The position numbers were made by a program, and so were the translations under genes. From Candidatus Hodarchaeota archaeon (lineage in GTDB: Archaea > Asgardarchaeota > Heimdallarchaeia > Hodarchaeales > Hodarchaeaceae), in contig JAEOTQ010000203.1 in NCBI GenBank assembly GCA_016839785.1, positions 1 through 37,929 on the forward strand: DNA of 37,929 nucleotides, written 5' to 3'. Below the pieces are notes generated by a model, which was not told the DNA's origin, ran no database searches, and was given only the letters and a program-made list of their open reading frames with translations. Each line of letters opens with the position of its first letter. The stretch's first letter is position 1. This document shows positions 33,983 to 37,929 of this stretch, one piece after another.

Positions 33983-34684
33983 ATGGAGAATCTAACAATA
34001 GACAAAATTATCTCTCAAAGCCTAGAAACCTTCAAAAATTGTCCAAACCATGAAGATTGCGAAAACTGCAAGAAACAGATATGTGTAAGCATCGTTGCAG
34101 TAGCGGATTTTCCGAGTAAATTCGGGACATTCAAAATAATTGGCTTTGTCAATAATAAAGACAAAGAAGAGCATATTGCCATAATGAAGGGAGATGTGGT
34201 AGATAAAGAGAATGTTTTAACACGAGTTCATTCTTCCTGTCTAACGGGTGACGCGTTGGAATCATTACGGTGTGATTGTGGACCGCAACTTGGCACTGCT
34301 TTGAGTATGATTGAAAAGGAGGGAACTGGCCTAGTGATATACATGCAACAGGAGGGTAGGGGAATCGGATTACTAAATAAGCTTCGTGCTTATGCTCTTC
34401 AAGATGAGGGGTATGATACCGTAGAAGCTAATATCGTGTTAGGTTTTGGAGCAGATCAACGAGATTATGATATTTCTGGCGAAATGATACGTACACTCGG
34501 AGTAAAAAGTGTACGTTTAATTACAAATAACCCCGAAAAAATTAAACAGCTAGAACAATACTTACCGATAACTGAACGGGTACCCCTTGAATTAGCGACT
34601 ACAGAGCATAATATAAAGTACATGGAAACAAAAAAACAACGATTTGGACATTATTTAACAATATTCCGTCCAGGTCAAGAATAA
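33983..34684 (+). CDS. ribA: GTP cyclohydrolase II (RibA) with N-terminal Cys cluster
   Basis: A 233-residue enzyme for the first step of riboflavin synthesis: GTP to diaminohydroxy-ribosylaminopyrimidine phosphate, formate and PPi. RVHSSCLTGDALESLRCDCG is the GCHII zinc motif (C86, C97, C99). YMQQEGRGIGL and ANIVLGFGADQRDY are the family core. The first 34 residues carry an extra cluster C20-x5-C26-x2-C29-x4-C34, not usual in RibA. Many archaea use a different, type III GTP cyclohydrolase (ArfA) for this step, so a bacterial-type ribA here may be of bacterial origin. No other riboflavin gene is in the window. It is divergent from gltX. Confidence 0.93.
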   Translation: MENLTIDKIISQSLETFKNCPNHEDCENCKKQICVSIVAVADFPSKFGTFKIIGFVNNKDKEEHIAIMKGDVVDKENVLTRVHSSCLTGDALESLRCDCGPQLGTALSMIEKEGTGLVIYMQQEGRGIGLLNKLRAYALQDEGYDTVEANIVLGFGADQRDYDISGEMIRTLGVKSVRLITNNPEKIKQLEQYLPITERVPLELATTEHNIKYMETKKQRFGHYLTIFRPGQE

Positions 34685-34729
34685 GTGTTGAACCATTAGC
34701 CTTAATATATCATATGGGTGAATTGTCAC

Positions 34730-35722
34730 ATGGATGCAGTTTCTGGTTTTATCAATTTACTAGGTGACCTTTTCTGGGTATATTTGTTCATCTTACTTGG
34801 AATTGTTTGGAGATTTTCCCCACTCTACAAGAAGAGTTATGCCACATATATCACGAAGATAATTATTTCCGTTTTTTTTCCGATTTCCATAATATCCTCA
34901 TTTGCTAATGTCGAAACTTTTGGAGGAATAATCATTCTTCAAATTGCGATAATTTCCATCTTAGTTCATTTGGGAGGGTATTATTTTTTTCTATTTCTCT
35001 CCCGAGAGGAAGGTTATACACCAGATAACGGAGCTATTGCCTTAACTGTGACATTTCCCAATGCGCTTTTGTTTCCGTTTCCAATTATTCTAGCAATTTT
35101 AGGAAATGATGCCATATTTTATGCAGCTCTTTTTGTGTTTTTTGCAATGATAATAAGAAATACATTCGGAATGTATATTGGAGCTCGATTCAGTAATAAT
35201 GTACAGGGAGAAAAGGAAAATGGTAGTCAGGGTGAATTCCAACTCAAGAAGCTACTGATCTATGTATTTAAGTTTCCTCCCTTCTTAGCGGTGATAATAG
35301 GATTTCTATTGCATATACTAGTTGGCCCTGAAGTGATAGGTTCCTTTCCAGGATTGGACATCTGGAAGTCGATTGCTTTATATGGCTCTTTATTATTAGT
35401 AGGGGTTTCTTTTCGTGATTTAAGCGATTTACATCCACAAAAACTATTTTCAAAAAATACTGTCCGCGTTTCGGGAATCAGGTTTGTTGTAGCTCCATTT
35501 TTTGCACTTATAGCTGTAATATTGTTTAATCTTGAACCAATTGTAGCAATTCCGATATTAATTCAGAGTATGGCCCCTCCTGCCGTCTCGAATATTGTCT
35601 ATGGGACCTTTTTCAAGTTAAATGAGTCATTGATGAGTTCAGTAATAACGATTGTAACATTATTGGCATTAGTTGTATTACCGTTTGAATTATTATTATT
35701 TCTTACGTTATTTCCAACGTAA
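34730..35722 (+). CDS. AEC-family membrane carrier (auxin efflux carrier-like)
   Basis: A 330-residue protein with about ten membrane helices in two halves, of the AEC (PF03547) family. The N-terminal half has YATYITKIIISVFFPISIISS, with the conserved Pro and Ser-rich hinge. The second half has APFFALIAVILF, then QSMAPPAVSNIVYGTFF, in place of the family PxAxxxxxxA motif. Such carriers move organic anions such as malate or other weak acids. The ATG at 34730 is preferred: GGGTGA lies eight bases before it, and a TATA-like TTAATATATC is upstream. A GTG at 34718 is a less likely start. Confidence 0.8.
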   Translation: MDAVSGFINLLGDLFWVYLFILLGIVWRFSPLYKKSYATYITKIIISVFFPISIISSFANVETFGGIIILQIAIISILVHLGGYYFFLFLSREEGYTPDNGAIALTVTFPNALLFPFPIILAILGNDAIFYAALFVFFAMIIRNTFGMYIGARFSNNVQGEKENGSQGEFQLKKLLIYVFKFPPFLAVIIGFLLHILVGPEVIGSFPGLDIWKSIALYGSLLLVGVSFRDLSDLHPQKLFSKNTVRVSGIRFVVAPFFALIAVILFNLEPIVAIPILIQSMAPPAVSNIVYGTFFKLNESLMSSVITIVTLLALVVLPFELLLFLTLFPT

Positions 35723-35831
35723 ATTCCTCATTTGATATCATGAATGTTTTCGAGATTTTCACTAAACCCATAATTGATAAGTCTCATTGATAATATGCGA
35801 ATTGTTGATGTTAAAATCGAGAGGATTTTCA

Positions 35832-36404
35832 GTGGCTAAAAAAATGTGGAAAATTGTACCAAAAGGTAAATTCTTCATTGGAGTAAGTGTAACAACCAAA
35901 GGAGTATATGGAAATACAGTTCCTTATCCAACTAAAGGTATGGTCGAAGAAAAGATATCAGAGTACTTTCCAGAGGATTTGGTTATAGAAAAATACAACG
36001 ATGAGGCATTGAACGAGTTGGTTGATCAAGCTGCAGAAATTATCTATCAACGATGGATTGGGAAGGACTATTTGTTTCAAAATGAACCTCCCTTTGATTA
36101 TAGTGAGTATTCATCAAAGCAAATTCAAGTCTTGAAGACTTGTGCTACTGTCCCTTATGGTACAACACTTTCTTATGGTGAATTAGCATCGAAATCTGGT
36201 TATGTTGGAGCAGCGAGATTTGCCGGAACATGTATGGCAAAGACTCGTTTTCCTATTCTAATTCCCTGTCATCGTATTACCCGTGCTAGCTCCTTAGGAA
36301 AATATGGTGACGATCCAAACATGAAACAAATGTTACTTGAAAGGGAAGGAATTGATGTGATTAATCTCTTCAGAAAAAAAAGAAAGATTAAGACCCCTAT
36401 CTAA
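35832..36404 (+). CDS. ogt: O6-alkylguanine-DNA methyltransferase (Ogt/MGMT type)
   Basis: A 190-residue DNA-repair protein that removes methyl or alkyl groups from O6-guanine by suicidal transfer to Cys. The active site is in LIPCHRITRASSLGKY (PCHR; C146). Before it comes YGTTLSYGELASKSGYVGAARFAGTCMAKTRFP, which corresponds to the DNA-binding helix-turn-helix and the conserved Arg finger, with an A/S variation. The start is a GTG preceded by GAGAGGA at six to ten bases. An ATG at 35808 and a TTG at 35787 upstream give longer forms without a ribosome site. It is probably monocistronic. Confidence 0.92.
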   Translation: MAKKMWKIVPKGKFFIGVSVTTKGVYGNTVPYPTKGMVEEKISEYFPEDLVIEKYNDEALNELVDQAAEIIYQRWIGKDYLFQNEPPFDYSEYSSKQIQVLKTCATVPYGTTLSYGELASKSGYVGAARFAGTCMAKTRFPILIPCHRITRASSLGKYGDDPNMKQMLLEREGIDVINLFRKKRKIKTPI

Positions 36405-36429
36405 TTGTTAGTATCTTTAATTCATCGAT

Positions 36430-36696
36430 TTAAATTACCCAACCAAAAAAAGTCACAATATACACTGCTTCGCCAGTAAAATAGACTAGAGCGATAAAAG
36501 GAAGTTTAACAAACGATTTTGGGACATTCTTAACTAAGATTGTTTCACCAAGATAATTATAAGGAGTTTCGCCTCCTAAATGATTTGTAACTAAATCAAA
36601 AGCTCTTTCTTCAGTAATCCAGGGTGCCCATGCTAAAATTACAAATATACCCAGAATCAGAATTGCCCGTGTACGACGTTTCTGAGCTGCATCCAT
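36430..36696 (-). CDS. Small membrane protein downstream of the ArsP-like permease
   Basis: An 88-residue protein with a basic start (MDAAQKRRTR) and two hydrophobic segments, AILILGIFVILAWAPWI near the start and FIALVYFTGEAVYIVTFFGWVI at the end. Between them lies a polar linker with NHLGGETPYNYLGE. No family is recognised. It follows the permease by about 70 bases on the same strand, with its own TATA-like sequence (AGATATATATGA around 36727-36737, lower strand). It may be an accessory of the permease. The ATG at 36696 is preferred over a GTG at 36720. Confidence 0.6.
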   Translation of the reverse strand: MDAAQKRRTRAILILGIFVILAWAPWITEERAFDLVTNHLGGETPYNYLGETILVKNVPKSFVKLPFIALVYFTGEAVYIVTFFGWVI

Positions 36697-36768
36697 TTTT
36701 CTTATCGTGAAAGTTAGCACTCAAAATCATATATATCTTCATTGATTGGTTCATAAAAACTAAAAAAA

Positions 36769-37929
36769 TTACCATAATTCAATACTTTGGCCAATCAATA
36801 ATCCAAAAAGTAACCCAGCAATGGTGGTAAAGGTAGTGACCAGCAATACAAAAACAGAATTTCTTTTGTCCCCTAGGTATTTTCGAGTCACAAGAATGCT
36901 TTGAATTGATAACTCTGGATCAGCTAAGAGATAAGCCAAAAGTGGGCCACGTGCCATCCCAAGTTCTAAGAAGATTTTTGCAATTGGGACTTCCATTAAT
37001 GTGGGGAAATACATAAACACTCCAAATAAGACTCCTGTGAGATTTGCTACTACTGTATTGCGCCCAACAATATCAGCAATGAGATCGGGGGGAACAAAAT
37101 ATTTTATGAAACCCGCAATAACCACACCAGTTATTACCAGAGGAAAAATTGATTTTACGAAAAAACAGGTTTCTGTAAACCAACTATCAAGTTCTTCAGA
37201 ATTAAATTCTTGTCTAGTAAATCTAACAAGTCCAATGATTACAATAACTGATAATATTAACTTTGCAAACATATTGGATATACTAGGATCAATTTCTATC
37301 CCAGAGATCTGAATATCTGAACTAAAATAAGCGATTTGGGATGTACCCGTCATTAATATATATATTAACCATAAAAAAAGAACAATTTCACGATTCTTTA
37401 TCTTAGAGGTTAATATTACAAGTATAACGAATCCAAGTACAAATATTAACGTCTGGATTATTGATGGATTCTCCGCAAAAAAAACAAGTACCGAGACAGA
37501 CGAAAAATAGCTTTCGACAATGAGATCTATCATGAAAGCATCGAGTACAGCAAGAAGAACTGATAGTATACCAAAAATTATTATCAGAATTATGGTAGTA
37601 ACATGAATCTTTGTACTAGATTGTTCATCACTTAGGACCTCAGAGTCAACTTCCGAATTCGGAGTTCTAGCGAGAGATGATTCATTACCAAAAAATTTAG
37701 CCATAATTAATCCAATGGATACTGCAAAAACTATTGCTAATATGGCTCGGGCAACAGCAATATCCATTCCTATTAAAGTACCAGTATAAGTTAGTGCTAG
37801 GATATTAATTGCCGGAGCAACAAAGAGAAAAGTTATTGCAGGACCTAGGCCTACTCCTTTTTTCCAGATTCCAACAAATAATGGTAAAACAGTGCAACTA
37901 CAGACAGCAAGTAAAAACCCAGCGGCTGT
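36769..37929 (-). CDS. ArsP-like permease (DUF318/UPF0718 family), 5' end cut by the window edge
   Basis: The frame runs from the right edge (base 37929) to the stop at 36769, so about 386 residues of the C-terminal part are present. The edge segment reads VCSCTVLPLFVGIWKKGVGLGPAI, with the CSC motif (codons 37902-37894) that is typical of this family and may bind a metal ion or arsenite-like ligand. About eight to ten membrane helices follow. A charged loop (NSEVDSEVLSDEQSSTK) separates the first half from the second. VFGVFMYFPTLMEVPIAKIFLELGMARGPLLAYLLADPELS is the conserved second-half motif. The protein could export arsenicals or another metal-related compound; the sequence does not settle it. 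Confidence 0.85.
   Translation of the reverse strand, partial: TAAGFLLAVCSCTVLPLFVGIWKKGVGLGPAITFLFVAPAINILALTYTGTLIGMDIAVARAILAIVFAVSIGLIMAKFFGNESSLARTPNSEVDSEVLSDEQSSTKIHVTTIILIIIFGILSVLLAVLDAFMIDLIVESYFSSVSVLVFFAENPSIIQTLIFVLGFVILVILTSKIKNREIVLFLWLIYILMTGTSQIAYFSSDIQISGIEIDPSISNMFAKLILSVIVIIGLVRFTRQEFNSEELDSWFTETCFFVKSIFPLVITGVVIAGFIKYFVPPDLIADIVGRNTVVANLTGVLFGVFMYFPTLMEVPIAKIFLELGMARGPLLAYLLADPELSIQSILVTRKYLGDKRNSVFVLLVTTFTTIAGLLFGLLIGQSIELW

Noticed and set aside
1..37929. Defence system, prophage, transposon or CRISPR array
   Set aside because: No transposase, integrase, Cas, restriction enzyme or phage structural protein, and no regularly spaced direct repeats of array type were seen.

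Overview
The window is AT-rich, gene-dense DNA that looks archaeal and most probably Asgard. The evidence is: an archaeal-type GluRS (gltX), TATA-like boxes ahead of many starts (several combined with Shine-Dalgarno sites), a FKBP/SlyD-type prolyl isomerase, archaeal-style small membrane proteins, a Thr-rich surface protein, and a Ras-like small GTPase carrying DNAGQE, NKAD and an ETSxxTG-like G5 box. The last is the strongest Asgard hint. The assignment is inference; no rRNA, tRNA or ribosomal protein gene is visible to confirm it. There are no recognisable insertion sequences, CRISPR arrays, prophage or origin.

Layout. 1-6310: a gene end, an ArsB/NhaD/SLC13-like ion transporter, a thymidylate-kinase-like protein, SurE, a small membrane protein, a MeaB/ArgK GTPase and a GPH-like MFS sugar transporter. 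6317-11233: a leftward ATPase - ABC-2 permease - secreted lipase-like hydrolase cluster, divergent from a regulator with two winged-helix domains; their shared intergenic region holds two palindromes and a TATA box. 11334-15728: a GH1 beta-glycosidase, a propionyl/acetyl-CoA synthetase and a metallophosphoesterase with a C-terminal zinc ribbon. 16210-19003: a redox cluster of Ldh2-type dehydrogenase and FAD oxidoreductase, divergent from a double CDGSH iron-sulphur protein. 19143-22740: a broken LeuC/aconitase N-terminus, a divergent thioredoxin-domain (YyaL/SPATA20-like) protein and a Gfo/Idh/MocA oxidoreductase. 22834-25514: a membrane-tethered winged-helix protein, then a leftward PLDc_N - ABC ATPase - ABC permease operon like Bacillus yxlEFG, with a cluster of six TGTAAA motifs upstream. 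25772-28839: a membrane-protein gene interrupted by an in-frame TAG, OsmC, an MFS transporter and a DUF457 membrane hydrolase. 28840-29366 has no convincing gene. 29367-31636: the small GTPase and two membrane or surface proteins. 31646-36404: FKBP and gltX, ribA, an AEC-family carrier and an O6-alkylguanine methyltransferase. 36430-37929: a small membrane protein and an ArsP-like permease cut by the right edge.

Functionally the window suggests a heterotrophic cell: import and hydrolysis of glycosides (MFS, GH1), activation of acetate or propionate (Acs/PrpE) with methylmalonyl-CoA mutase maintenance (MeaB), redox handling (Ldh2, FAD oxidoreductase, CDGSH, OsmC), and two regulated ABC-2 export systems. 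No single obvious new defence or mobile system is present. The most interesting signals are the palindrome-flanked two-winged-helix regulator/ABC/lipase locus, the TGTAAA array, the CDGSH redox cluster and the small GTPase with a roughly 50-residue insertion.
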